Origin: Pogostemon cablin | Taxonomy: Eukaryota; Streptophyta; Magnoliopsida; Lamiales; Lamiaceae | Assembly (NCBI GenBank): GCA_023678885.1 | Contig: CM043005.1 | Coordinates: 4,764,314 to 4,828,313, forward strand | Reading direction: 5' to 3' | Length of the DNA: 64,000 nt | Shown here: positions 1 through 11,255 of the stretch, one piece after another | Layout: the number at the start of each line of letters is the position of its first letter | Numbering within the stretch: the first letter of the stretch is position 1 | The notes under the pieces: generated by a model | Databases searched by the model: none | Seen by the model: only the letters and a program-made list of their open reading frames with translations | What the model was told of the DNA's origin: nothing | Position numbers and translations under genes: made by a program

Positions 1-2
1 GG

Positions 3-3000
3 CTATGAGGGCTTCTTCTGTTTCTTCGCGGTCTTGGCAAGAGCATCACAAATCTCTCGTTTTCGTTTGGAGACGATATTGTTCTCCTGATTGTGATCAG
101 CATCCGTAGAATTCACATTATTATTATTATTGTCATCCTTGCTCGAATTTTTACTTCGACCCTTTAACACATCCTTCACAAAAAACTTCAACCTCCACAG
201 TGTTGATTCACTCTGCTCCAAAATTTATTTATAAATAATTTTTAAAAAAAGTATAAAAATCAGCAAGATTGTAACTGATACAAATGATATGGAACAGGGT
301 AGATTAGAACCTGAGCATTTATGTCAAGCTCCACCTCATCGACATTCGCTTGGAAGTTTAGGTTATTTTGAGCTACTATCTCCAGTGCCTTGGTAAGATC
401 TTCAGGAGATAATTTGGAGAGGGCAACACCTAGCTTTCTTTTCTCCAAAGTAGATATGTGTCTGTAATAATGCATTATAATTAACATTGGAATGCAAACA
501 TGACATTGAAACAAAATGTAGAAAATAGAAATCTGTCCATATTAAACGACAGGTTCTAATTGAATTTTTAATCCAGTAAAAGGAGAAATGAGAGCAGAAA
601 ATAACCGCACATACAGATATGTTGTAAAATTTGAAAAACAAGTCTTGGTTGACAGAGGAAAAGAGAGATCAATAAATATAAAAGAGCAGTATAAAGTGAA
701 TAAGACAACTGAATTAATATTCCTGCATGTTGCCCTTCAACTAACCTGCACTTACTAACCACAGCTTCTCGGAGTTCATCTATATGCGTATCAATATCAT
801 AAAGCTGAAACACATTTAAGAATAAATTATTGAGTTAGTCTCTTGTAAACCGGGTTTACATCATAAACCCTTGTAAACCCTGTGGTCCCCCTTAATTTAA
901 ACACCCTAGCAATACATAGGGTATATAGGATTGGAAGGGGGGACCACAGGGTTTACACCGTGAACCCGGTTTATATAAGTGTTTGTGTAAATGATTTAGT
1001 GTTGCTTAATGTTTCAGGTAAATTCATTTTATAATGTAACTTCCATAACCTAGAGATTTTAGCACACCTCGTTACTTAAGTCCTTAGTCAACTTTGCATG
1101 AGCTGCCTCCTGAGCTAGCTGCATGTTTATTTGTGCTTCAGCTTCCTCCTGTTCTCGTTTTTCTTCCTAATTAAAATACAGACATTGTGATCAATTGATC
1201 TATCGGTTACTTTTAGGAGATAAAAAATGGATGAACCACAAATGATTAGGGAAAGTTATAAGATACGTTGATGCCAAAAAGTCAAGTTGGATGCACATGA
1301 AGAGATACAAGAAAGAGTTGAATTTTGTGAAATAAAAGAAGGATGAGGAACCATGCAAAGGCTATAACTTATAATATGGGCTAAGTCCCAAGGTAATAAG
1401 ATGGATGCATTTGTGAAAAGGTCTAGAGATAAAAAAAATATATAAGAAACAGTATTAACGGAAATCAAAAACTAGTTATAGATCCCTTACTCGGTAAATT
1501 ACCTCTTCAGTAACTTTTGGTAAAAACTTGAGCCACTTCTCCTCAAAATATTCCAGTAATGTCTTCGCCATTACATGAACGTCACTCTTGTCATCATTGT
1601 ATTTCATTGCATTTTTAAAAACCAACCGCAAATCAGTACATATCTCACGCACATGCTTATATCCAGCACCATCCAGAGCTTCCATTTGGTTTTTTATAGT
1701 ACTGAAATCCATGGGCCTGTCTATGACCTGACACAGATATCTGTGATGAACTTATCCAAGTATATAATCAAACACGTGATGACAAGAATTTAATCATGAT
1801 CAGACAGCTGGTTTCCAAGATAAAGAACCGTGCAACAATTTAAGTTTCATCATAAATTAACTTCCAAATTGGGATAATATATGCAGCACAAGAATGGGTA
1901 ATTCCAAGAAATTAGAGTACCCATTTATGTATTTAATATAAAAAATTTCTGGTATTATGTGTAATTTATACAGAGTGAGATATCTTATAGTATGTAATAT
2001 TCAATTGATAATAGTAGTTTAACATTATATTTATTTAAGTTGTAGTTAATGATAGTAGGATTTTTCATTAAAATTTAAATTTAAATACCCAAAAAAAAAT
2101 AAATATATAGTATGAAATAATTGGGTATTAAATAGATTTGGGTAGTGCAGGAGTATTGATTATTGGGTTTGGGGCGAGTACTAGCATCTTAACGAATTCT
2201 TTTAACAGACTCCAGACGGGTACACATACGAACAGAGGTTGAACAAAAATAAGTTATACCTGATAGTAATCATCCAACCCAAGTCCATCTACATCCACCG
2301 GTTGCATAAAAGGCCATGCCCACTTGTGTTGCGTGATCTACAGGATTAGAATGTTTAATAAATTATTTAATCATGAAGTGTGTATTAACAAAAAAGATCT
2401 TGACAAAAATACTCAGGAACAGTTAACATATCCTAAAAAAGCAATAAAGCTTTCATGCAACCTCAATCAGTGGTACTTCAGAATGAGTTGAAAGCTAATA
2501 CAATAGCAAAAGAAAACATAGTTGAGCTGAAGTATCCTATATAATCCCAAAATTTCATCTTCACCAGTAAAATGAGAAAATTTTGTATTCTTTAAGGCTT
2601 TAAGCTAAATTCTTGCCATTAAGCCACAAATAAAAAGTATTACTGTTTATCAATCCTTGTTCAACCTGATATGACTCAAGTTCTAAACTTCTAATAACTG
2701 TAAAATTTCTTACCAAAAGTACACACCCACAACCTAACATTACATCAACAATCTCGAAAACTCATTTCTGGTTAAGCACACAATGACAACTAAATATACT
2801 TAAAAGTTAAGAATGTCAGCGGCCCCTAGTGTACCTTGTAATTTTTCAAACTTCAGTGGCTTAGATTTAAAAAAAACACTTGCCTGACGAAATACACTAC
2901 CAAACTGGCGAATAAGGTCTTGCATTCTCTTAGCAGCAGCTGCTTCTCTACGAGAAGCATCTTGCTGCAGCTTCTTAATACTGGGGACATGTCTTTCCTT

Positions 3001-3524
3001 TTCTTTATCCTTACCCATTAAAGCACTTCTAGAAGTGTTTGGTTCCTTTAACTTTGAATTTAAGTAAAACTGTTCAACTTCATTTACTTTTTGCTCAAGC
3101 TGCAAGACAGAAGAAAAATTACAATCAAAGCATGACTTGATAATACCAGCAGAACACATATAAAGATTGTGTTATCAGGCTGCACGGTGCATGCATTACT
3201 CTATTAAGGATTAACACATGTATCCCAGATTTCCAAGCAATGAATAAATACACCTAGAGATCTTGAGATCAAACCTATTGCTACATTAGTTAAATGCATT
3301 AAGAATATAAGAGAACTGAAACCACCTAAACTTTATATTAAATGGCATTACTATGAGCATTTGGGATGACATATTCTGGTGGAGTATCAAACACTTACTC
3401 TGTCAACTATTGCGAACATCTCATCCACTTTACTCTTATAATCATCTGCTTGAGCAGCATTACCTTCCATTGCTCTTTGTTCCACGTTTGTGGTTTCATC
3501 ATTGGATGTATTCACTAGATCCAT
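3..3524 (-). CDS. GTE1: Bromodomain + NET (BET-type) transcription factor, GTE1/IMB1-like
   Basis: Eight coding exons join in frame: 3524-3399, 3099-2884, 2337-2260, 1727-1503, 1166-1068, 804-746, 461-311 and 212-3. They give 1164 nt (387 aa), close to the length known for Arabidopsis IMB1/GTE1. The bromodomain spans about residues 115-205, with the WPF shelf at 122-124, RPMDF at 144-148 and the acetyl-lysine-binding Asn in KYN at 184. A Glu/Gln-rich helical stretch follows (about 216-248), then an NET domain (about 270-340, motif LSPEDLTKALEIVAQNN). The C-terminus is basic (KRKRE, KKQKKPS) and probably nuclear-localising. The family binds acetylated histones and acts in seed germination and leaf development. 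All introns are GT-AG except intron 2, whose donor reads CAG|GCAAGT at 2884/2883. The ATG at 3524 lies directly after an acceptor-like TAG, so a 5'UTR intron is likely. GTE6 is the close alternative name. Confidence 0.9.
846..973. repeat. Fold-back repeat inside a GTE1-like intron
   Basis: Two inverted arms, about 846-894 and 935-973, lie in the intron between exons 804-746 and 1166-1068. Both arms contain TAAACCGGGTT and TAAACCCTGTGGTCCCC in opposite orientation. The loop has a smaller nested hairpin (ACCCT...AGGGT). It looks like a small MITE remnant or a palindromic insertion. It does not touch the exon joints. Confidence 0.7.
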
Positions 3525-5244
3525 CTATCAATAACAAAGAATAAATTGTATTTAGTTTCAATTACTATCATTTCATCAGACATATAAAAGAATTCATAAC
3601 CTGGCCTAACAAAACTTCATGACCAAACACCATCAATTTCCCCCGTGTTTTTCAATCTCAATCGATTGGGAAGGGGAAGGTTTCATAAGAACAACAACAT
3701 TCATACTAAAAAAACAGTTTTTGGAAATGAATTCTAAATTGCACAACTCTTACATGTTTATTTCCATCTCCCTTAAATATGTACAAGTAAAAATACTTTT
3801 ATCTACAATATATCTCAGGAAATTCATCATTAATTTGAATAAAGTTTGAACTTACATGATTTCAACAGAAGTATAATCTAAGTAACAAGAATGAGTTATG
3901 GGAGATATAAGAAACAGACATTTTCTGCTTTCCAAGTTCTGATCAGTGTATTCCTAGAACACTCAGGACATCCAGGCTGCATATAAATGACTTAACTTTA
4001 TATTCTAATTTCCAACTATGGGAAAACGTTTCCAAAAACATAATTCAACAAAAGCCATTTACCAAGAATGAATAATTTAAAATGTGAGAATTTTTTTTTT
4101 TAACCCAACTCACACAAATATAGATGCAATTAAATTTTATAAGACATTTAATGTATACTTCATTACAAATCTACTCGTAGAATTGCAGTTTAAAAATAAA
4201 GTTCCTCTCTAAGAATCAGAAAACTTGAAAGTATCTAATAACAAACAGCACTTAAACAGCTGCCAAAGACGTGAAGTCAAAATCATTCTAATGAAAATTA
4301 TTGTAGAAAAATCCATTATCTAGGAGTTTGTGTACACAGCAGCATGACAATCAGAGTTTGCTTAATTCATTCACATCATAAACACAGAGAACCTTACGAA
4401 ACCCTTCACAGAAAATCAGAGATAAAGAGTTAAATGATCCTTGCATTGTTTACTCTATACCTAATAACTCATCATTATCTATATTATCTTCATTCCTTTC
4501 ATAATGAGCACATTTATCTCAATGTGAAATTACCTTCAAGAATGCAGGAAAGATGGGCTTCCCTAATTTCTCACTAAATGCTCAAAATTAAGTCCAGGAG
4601 AAAGACGAGATAACTCTAAAAATAGGTTACTAGAGCTGCAATGTAAATCACAAACCTTCAATTGATTAAAAATGTAATTGAGAGGAGAGAGAAAAGAGGC
4701 TGCTTCAAATCAAGAATCCAGCTACAAGGAAGTCATTGAGGATTCTCAGTGAATTCTGTTATTTAAGATAAAACAGAATTAACTTGTAACGTAGTAATGT
4801 TAGTATGTGTTGCGTTAATTGACAAATGTAAATGGGCAACTAGGAATATAAAACCAACAAGCATACAGATAGCAGCAGCAGTAGTCACTCAACAGCGTGG
4901 TTTCATTCAGCAATGTGCTACTGAGGAACTTCAGCCACACATTTGAAACGTCATCACCATACACAAATATAATTCACAACAATCATACACGGTATTGATT
5001 GAAGCGATAAATGCAGCTGCAATGAGCAGTACAAAAACTCAGTTTTAAAAATTAATTAGACAGTGATTGGAGGGGACAATGAGAAGTGGAATTTGGCAGA
5101 GCAATTATATCTAAGGGCAGAACAAAAGGTATAACAAATCCCAAAAGAGATAATGTCCAGTAAAACAAAAGAAAATCCCCAAAATCTAGAAAAAAAAAAT
5201 TGTGTAGATTGAAGTATCTTTTACACCCGGAGAACATGACTCAC
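3525..5244 (-). other. Probable 5'UTR intron of the GTE1-like gene
   Basis: No coding potential is seen here. On the minus strand a strong donor (TTAG|GTGAGT) sits at 5245/5244, and an acceptor-like TGATAG ends at 3525, immediately before the start ATG. A leader intron of about 1.7 kb is the simplest reading. Long leader introns are common in plant genes, but no transcript is available to confirm this one. Confidence 0.45.
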
Positions 5245-5600
5245 CTAATTACAGCAGAGCTTGCGAACAAACTAACGAAAAAAAAAAAGGAACTTCAGAG
5301 AGCAATCGAGCCAAAGCTTCAGCTATAAGAATGGTTGAAATTCCTCAATTGAGAATGTGATTACCGCTATGGATTATTACATCCGAGAAAAGCGAACGGG
5401 AAGAAAGGGTTTGACAATTTATTACTAAATGGATTGAACCCATAATATTAAGAGGTGTCGGACCGCAAGATTTTCGACAACATTGGTACTCTCCAATTAA
5501 TAATAATGTATTAATCTTTTATTGAAATTGTCATTAAAATGTGAAGAATACTAATATTTTTAAAAATATTTATATATTTTTTACAATATTAAGAGGTAAA
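5245..5600 (-). promoter_or_regulatory. Putative first exon and promoter of the GTE1-like gene
   Basis: This stretch precedes the inferred leader-intron donor at 5245. The part up to about 5430 is less AT-rich than its surroundings, as expected for a first exon and core promoter. No clear TATA box was picked out. Beyond about 5500 the sequence becomes plain AT-rich spacer. Confidence 0.35.
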
Positions 5601-6036
5601 ATTTTATATTAAAGAATATAATATTAAATACTAGTAAATGATAAGAGTATAAAATTAAATTTGGGCGGACCTAGGTCCGTGCATTCGAATGCCGCAAAAC
5701 TTTATCAACATTTTAATAAAAAGTGATGGTTGGATCAATATTTTAATAAAAAGTGATAGTGATGAAATGAATTGTTTTAAGAAAAATTCATAGTATAAAT
5801 AAAAAGTTATAACATTTTTAGTGAACATGATAATTTCTCAAATAAAAAAATTTATAATTATTTAAAAAAAACGTAAAAACGATCTCAAATGAGTTGTTTT
5901 ATGCAAGTATCACCCTACTAAAAAAGGGTAATTTTTATTGTTTAGTTATTTCTAATAAAACAGTAAGTATCATTCATATACGTACTTGAGTTTTTTTTTT
6001 TAATTAAATGATGTGTGTTTGTATTTTAATTTGTTT
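5601..6036. other. AT-rich spacer with a short direct repeat
   Basis: No gene is visible. The motif ATTTTAATAAAAAGTGAT occurs twice within about 45 bases near 5710-5760. Otherwise it is low-complexity AT-rich sequence. Confidence 0.5.
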
Positions 6037-7593
6037 ACAATATATTGAAACAGTGAGCTAACTTTATAGTTAGTACGAATAGATTTGCAGATATTTTAGT
6101 AGTAAAGAATGGAGATAGAACTAAATTAGTAGAAAAGAACATGAATTACCCCTGTTAATCCACAGTGTCTCTTCATCCTTCTAAGCGGGTTTGTGCCAGT
6201 TTGATGTGACATCTCTTATGTCACACGTAGAAAAGAGAAAGAAAACTATATCTAAGTCAACCGGTAAACCCTAGTAGCAAGAGATTGAGATTTCTCTACC
6301 CGCCACGTGTCATTCCATAAAGAGATGTTATAGAAAATATCACACCAAAGTGTAACAGAATATCCCGTGTCCTTCTAAACACCCATGCTCTGCTTAAAGT
6401 TTGGAAAAGAGATAGTGATTGCTAAAGGTCAAAACAGAAATAAAGAGGATCTCGTAATTTTCATAGATGCATAATCCTTTTTAAATAGTTATGGTAAATT
6501 ATGATTAGAAACAAAATGTAGTTATTAGCTCATAGTATAACCTTAACTTCGCAGGAACAACTATCTTAAAAGTTGTCTTGAGATGTGTTGCTTTGTCAAT
6601 GCAGCTGCAATCGAGCCATAAATTTACCCAAAAATCAATGTAAATCACAAAAATGATCAAGACTTGCAGACACTCCCAGGTCAGCCAGAAATCATGTTAG
6701 CACGAGCTGACTCATCTTTCTCTAATGCTGATTCATGGGTAATAGTTTTCATTTCTTGGAAATTATGGAAGTTCAGTTTATGAATTGGGGGCAGTAAGTA
6801 GTAGTAGAAAAATTGAGGGAAACATGTGGCGCAAAATGTGTGGGTGAGGCATCTACACTAAATGAAGTAAAGTAAACGCCATTACAGCATCTCAAACAAG
6901 TGGAAAACCGCTGACACGAAAAAAATAATGTTTATAAACTAATACTCTTATTCTGTAAAATGAAGTATGTTTTTAAACTAAGAACATGTTATTATGTAGA
7001 AAGTAGAATGAACAAAGTGAGCCGTGTTCATTAGTCAACTGTCTAGACATAAAGTGAGTCTGCAGAGGTGACAGGAAAATTGCAGGAAAATGGAGGATTG
7101 GGACTTGCAAAAGAGAAGAAGGCAGGCGAGTAGCCCAAACGACTGATATTGAGGCAGACGCTATCAGCAAGATAGTGGCCCTCCACGGGCAAACTAGCTC
7201 TTTAAACATACTTGACTATTAAATATTTTTCATAGTTTGCTTAGAAGTGAAGAGGGAAAACATTTTCCACGTTAACCTGGCCTCAGTATTTCATTTGGCA
7301 AGAAAGTTGTAACATTATTTGGAGACAAATTTTGTACACTTTCTGATCCGCATGCAACCAAAGTTTAATTTGCGTTTCTATTTGTTATGTCAAAACACCA
7401 TTTACATATGATTATTGCAATCCCTAACTATGCACTATTAAACAATTGCATCATCTGCAAAGCCACATCATATAATTCTCAAGACTTGCCCATTACAAGA
7501 CACATTTCAGCAAAACAGCAAAAATTATCAGAAAACCCAATTCTTTCAGAACCATCATTCAGTTTTGGAACAGATCAAATAACCAAACATAAC

Positions 7594-7599
7594 TTTATT
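7594..7599 (-). terminator. Candidate poly(A) signal of polyubiquitin copy 1
   Basis: AATAAA on the minus strand (TTTATT on plus), about 190 bases past the stop codon. The same signal is kept at the matching place in copy 2 (38003-38008). Confidence 0.6.
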
Positions 7600-7791
7600 G
7601 AAGTAGGGTACAACCCCAAGAATCAATTTTCAAGTTCAAGTGAACACACGAAACAAGGAGAATCCATAATATCCAATTTCAACATAAAACACACGAGTAT
7701 ATTTAGCAAACAAGAATTGTCTTCAGCAAACCACGAGACATGAGCATATATAAAACCCATTTGACCAAAACCCAACAACAGAATCAGGAAA

Positions 7792-9165
7792 TCAGAACCC
7801 ACCACGGAGACGCAAGACAAGGTGAAGAGTGGATTCCTTTTGGATATTGTAATCAGCAAGAGTCCTTCCATCCTCCAGCTGCTTTCCAGCAAAGATTAAC
7901 CTCTGCTGGTCAGGTGGAATCCCTTCCTTATCCTGGATCTTAGCCTTCACATTGTCAATTGTGTCTGAACTCTCTACCTCCAATGTAATGGTTTTCCCAG
8001 TCAAAGTCTTCACAAAAATCTGCATCCCTCCACGCAACCTCAGCACCAAATGCAGGGTAGACTCCTTCTGAATGTTGTAATCTGCCAAGGTCCGTCCGTC
8101 TTCCAGCTGCTTTCCTGCAAAAATAAGCCTCTGCTGATCTGGTGGTATCCCTTCCTTGTCTTGAATCTTAGCTTTCACATTGTCAATGGTGTCAGAGCTC
8201 TCAACCTCCAAGGTTATAGTCTTCCCTGTAAGAGTCTTAACAAAGATTTGCATTCCACCTCTCAGCCTGAGAACCAAATGAAGAGTGCTCTCCTTTTGGA
8301 TGTTATAATCAGCAAGTGTCCTCCCGTCCTCGAGTTGCTTTCCAGCAAAGATCAACCTCTGCTGGTCTGGGGGGATGCCCTCCTTGTCTTGGATCTTGGC
8401 TTTCACATTGTCTATGGTGTCAGAGCTCTCAACTTCAAGGGTGATGGTTTTTCCTGTAAGGGTCTTAACAAAGATCTGCATACCACCTCTGAGACGAAGG
8501 ACCAAGTGGAGAGTAGACTCTTTCTGAATGTTGTAGTCAGCAAGAGTGCGGCCATCTTCGAGTTGCTTTCCAGCAAAGATCAACCTCTGCTGGTCTGGGG
8601 GGATGCCCTCCTTATCTTGGATCTTGGCCTTCACGTTATCTATGGTGTCAGAGCTCTCAACTTCAAGGGTAATGGTTTTTCCGGTGAGGGTCTTAACAAA
8701 GATCTGCATACCACCTCTGAGACGAAGGACCAAGTGGAGAGTAGACTCTTTCTGAATGTTGTAGTCAGCAAGAGTGCGGCCATCTTCGAGTTGCTTTCCA
8801 GCAAAGATCAACCTCTGCTGGTCTGGGGGGATGCCCTCCTTGTCCTGGATCTTGGCCTTCACGTTATCTATGGTGTCAGAGCTCTCAACTTCAAGGGTGA
8901 TGGTTTTTCCGGTGAGGGTCTTAACAAAAATCTGCATACCACCCCGGAGACGGAGGACCAAGTGGAGAGTAGACTCCTTCTGAATGTTGTAATCAGCAAG
9001 AGTTCGGCCATCTTCAAGTTGCTTACCAGCAAAGATCAGCCTCTGCTGGTCTGGTGGGATGCCCTCCTTGTCCTGGATTTTTGCCTTCACGTTATCAATG
9101 GTGTCGGAGCTTTCCACCTCGAGGGTGATAGTCTTTCCAGTCAAGGTTTTCACAAAGATCTGCAT
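7792..9165 (-). CDS. UBQ10: Polyubiquitin, six head-to-tail units plus a C-terminal Phe
   Basis: Six identical-looking 76-residue ubiquitin units run in one uninterrupted frame, each ending LRLRGG, with one extra Phe before the stop: 457 aa in all. This is the layout of Arabidopsis UBQ10-type genes. Deubiquitinases cut after each Gly76 to release monomers for protein tagging in cytosol and nucleus. Lys48 and Lys63 are present in every unit. The start is the ATG at 9165. An in-frame ATG farther upstream lies in the leader intron, whose acceptor (ATACAG) abuts the true ATG. The intron donor is at 10002/10001. The units differ at synonymous sites, so the array is under protein-level constraint. 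A seven-unit broken copy lies at 38199-39798. The symbol marks the structural type, not proven orthology; UBQ11/UBQ14-like is possible. Confidence 0.95.
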
Positions 9166-10001
9166 CTGTATATTTAAAAATTCCACTTAGAAAAGTAGCA
9201 GAAATAAACTGATGTAAATGTCATAAAATCACAAAGAAGGAGCCCATTTAACCAAAATTAAGGACAATAGTTGTGAAATAAACACCTCCCTATTCTATTA
9301 AAAAAAAAATGTAACCAGTAAAAAGCTAAAATTGGAGATGATCACTAATAACAATACGCTTCCAAAACATTAGACGCAACCAATAACAAGTAATGGGGTG
9401 TAAACTTAACCCTCAATTCCATCAAATAAACCCCAACTACTATAGATCAACGAAACTTGAATTATCACTAATACACATGAAAAAAAAATCAAAAAGCCTC
9501 TACATATTATTCCATACAAACATCAATCAAATAAAATGGCAGTTGATCATATTGGTCATCCTCTCTCACAATTTCAAAGGGAAAGCCGATGAGAATAAGT
9601 ACAAATTAGACGTAAGAACAATATAGACGGACTGGAAGAGAAAGAAACACAAATTGAACCCTAAATAAAACCCTAATTACCTTGGTGTAGACGGATTTGA
9701 AGAGAAAGAAACACAAAATTGAACCATAAACGAAACCCTAATTACCTTGGTGAGAACAACATACACGGATTGGAAGAGAAAGAAACACAAAATTGAATCG
9801 TAAACAAAACCCTAATTACGTTGAACAACATAGACGGATTGGAAGAGAAAGAACACAAAATTGAACCATAAGCACGGATTGGAAGAGAACGAAACACAAA
9901 ATTGATCCGTAAACAAAACTCTAATTACGTTGGAAAGAACAACATAGATGGATCGGAAGAGAAAGAACTCAAAATTGAATAGCATACAAAACCCTAATTA
10001 C
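9166..10001 (-). other. 5'UTR leader intron of polyubiquitin copy 1
   Basis: The minus strand shows a donor, GCCAAG|GTAATTAGGG, at 10002/10001 and an acceptor, TATACAG, ending at 9166 next to the ATG. An 836-bp leader intron at this place is characteristic of plant polyubiquitin genes, where it commonly boosts expression. The donor-proximal part is a minisatellite. Confidence 0.8.
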
Positions 10002-10004
10002 CTT
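9619..10004. repeat. Minisatellite in the leader intron that repeats the splice donor
   Basis: About six units, mostly 64-74 bp with one shorter unit of about 40 bp, begin near 9625, 9689, 9763, 9832, 9872 and 9946. Each carries GGA(T)TGGAAGAGAAAGAA, ACACAAAATTGAA and, in most, AACCCTAATTACCTTGG. Read on the minus strand, the last motif is CCAAG|GTAATTAGGG, the exon-intron junction itself. At least three units keep a usable-looking GT donor (near 9680, 9745 and 10001). Confidence 0.8.
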
Positions 10005-10115
10005 GGCAATAGGATTGAGGAGAGGCGATGAGGGAGAATGAAAACTAGTCGCTGTTGTTCAACGCTGAAAGAGATGGGAGGACACGAAGTGACGAAAACC
10101 TGATTATATGGTGGA
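10002..10115 (-). promoter_or_regulatory. Untranslated first exon and TATA region, polyubiquitin copy 1
   Basis: The first exon ends at 10002. A TATA-like CATATAATCA lies at 10101-10110 on the minus strand, with the pyrimidine-rich leader TTCATTCTCCCTC between the two. The matching place in copy 2 has the better TATA box CTATATAACC, so copy 1 may have drifted or may use another core element. Confidence 0.6.
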
Positions 10116-10407
10116 CGAGACCGACTCAAACCGGTAACCGTCTCAGTTGGTCGTCCAATAATCAATAGCAGAAATTAATTAATTGATTAATTTTGGAGAC
10201 CTTAAGTTAGATAACCTAACCCCCTTTCCACGCTAATACGCATACTTTTCTTCCGAGCAGCGCGACACAGTTATCTGTTTCATCCTATTCTAATTTTAAT
10301 ATTTTTCAATTGAATAAATTTTGATAAAGATCGTTCCACACTTAATTGATCAAATATAGAGCTATTGAAAAACTTGAAAACGGTGAACATGACCGGATTA
10401 ATCCTAA

Positions 10408-10551
10408 AAAATTTAGGTTTCAGGTTGAGAAATTTGGGCCCTTTAATATCCAAGCCTTTTTATCTTAATCGATTAGCATGTAAACTAATAAGATTGGTTG
10501 CGGGCTCATCGCTCCGGCCCGTAGACTGGTAGGTATTATTATTATATTTAA
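10408..10551. repeat. Duplicated spacer unit, copy A
   Basis: About 140 bases (TTTAGGTTTCAGGTTGAGAA ... GTAGACTGGTAGG, then an ATT run) recur at 12390-12573. Copy A ends in TATATTTAA, where a TIR element has inserted. Confidence 0.8.
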
Positions 10552-10664
10552 GGAAACGGTTATTTGCACCTCCATATTTACTAAATGAACCCCTTAAATC
10601 TACAAATTTAAAATATATTTATATTAAAAGACGTAAATACCCATATGTAAATAATAAAATAATA

Positions 10665-10906
10665 CTCCCTCCGTCTCGTTTCAAACTTGATGTTTGTTTT
10701 TTACACGTAAATTAAGGAATGTAGTATTTTAATGTGTAATGAGGTGAGAGAAATAATATTTTAATGTAAAATGGATAGGTGTATTAGTATGATGTGTAGG
10801 GCCATGGAGAAAGAAATAATTAATGTGTGTGGGGACCACTTTAATGTAAAGATTGAAATGGGACGCCCAAATTAAAAATATTTAAAGATTGAAATGGGAC
10901 GGAGGA
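10665..10906. mobile_element. Stowaway-type (Tc1/mariner) MITE
   Basis: The left end is CTCCCTCCGTCTCGTTTCAA after a TA, and the right end is TGAAATGGGACGGAGG followed by degenerate sequence. CTCCCTCCGTCCC termini with a TA target are the Stowaway hallmark. It is nested inside the Mutator-like element. Confidence 0.75.
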
Positions 10907-11255
10907 AATATTAATTATGACAATCGTTATATAAACCCCACTTAAATTTCTAAATGCACCCCGTCCCCTTGAAAACACCATTACTGTTCCCAATTCCTCG
11001 TCTAAAATATAACCGGTAGTTACCTAATTCATCTCTTCATCTGCATCGACAAGCTCGCTCTTTTATTCAAATGGGTGATTTTGTTATTATTATTACAAGT
11101 AACGTACTTATTCCCAGAATCTTGATTCCGGCATACTAAGAATTAATCTGCAGCTATTAACTTAAACTTGTGCAGTAGGTATTAGGAATATTATAACATA
11201 GTTGAGGAAAAAGCGAGAAAGAAGTGAGAGAGAGAAGCAGCAACTCAACCATTTT

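Larger units (their letters stand above)
6037..10350. repeat. Polyubiquitin segmental duplication, copy 1 (compact)
   Basis: This block reappears, interrupted by insertions, at about 21369-41050. Matching anchors include GAGCTAACTTTATAGTTAG (6055) with AGCTAACTTTATAATTA (about 21391), the CTTCGCAGGAAC stretch near 6550 with 28875, CAAGACTTGCA near 6660 with 37210, the whole ubiquitin gene, and GGATAACC/AGATAACC promoter sequence near 10207 with 40906. The part at 6037-7590 contains no gene; it is the downstream flank of the polyubiquitin gene. Both copies have the same orientation, so this is a direct duplication. Confidence 0.85.

Noticed and set aside
6973..7209. Small minus-strand frame downstream of polyubiquitin
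   Set aside because: Not preserved in duplication copy 2 and lacks any splice or domain support.
7387..7743. 118-aa plus-strand frame downstream of polyubiquitin
   Set aside because: It overlaps the 3'UTR on the opposite strand, is not conserved in the duplicated copy and has no domain.
8281..9165. CRISPR-like regular repeats
   Set aside because: The regular spacing is the 228-bp ubiquitin unit in a plant nuclear gene.
8050..9177. Long plus-strand frame (375 aa) opposite the polyubiquitin gene, and similar frames at 38456-39160 and 38950-39810
   Set aside because: These are mirror frames of the repeated ubiquitin codons. They repeat with the 228-bp period and have no independent domain.
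9166..9186. Upstream in-frame ATG that would add MEFLNIQ to polyubiquitin
   Set aside because: It lies in the leader intron, just before the acceptor TATACAG. Ubiquitin starts at MQIFVK.
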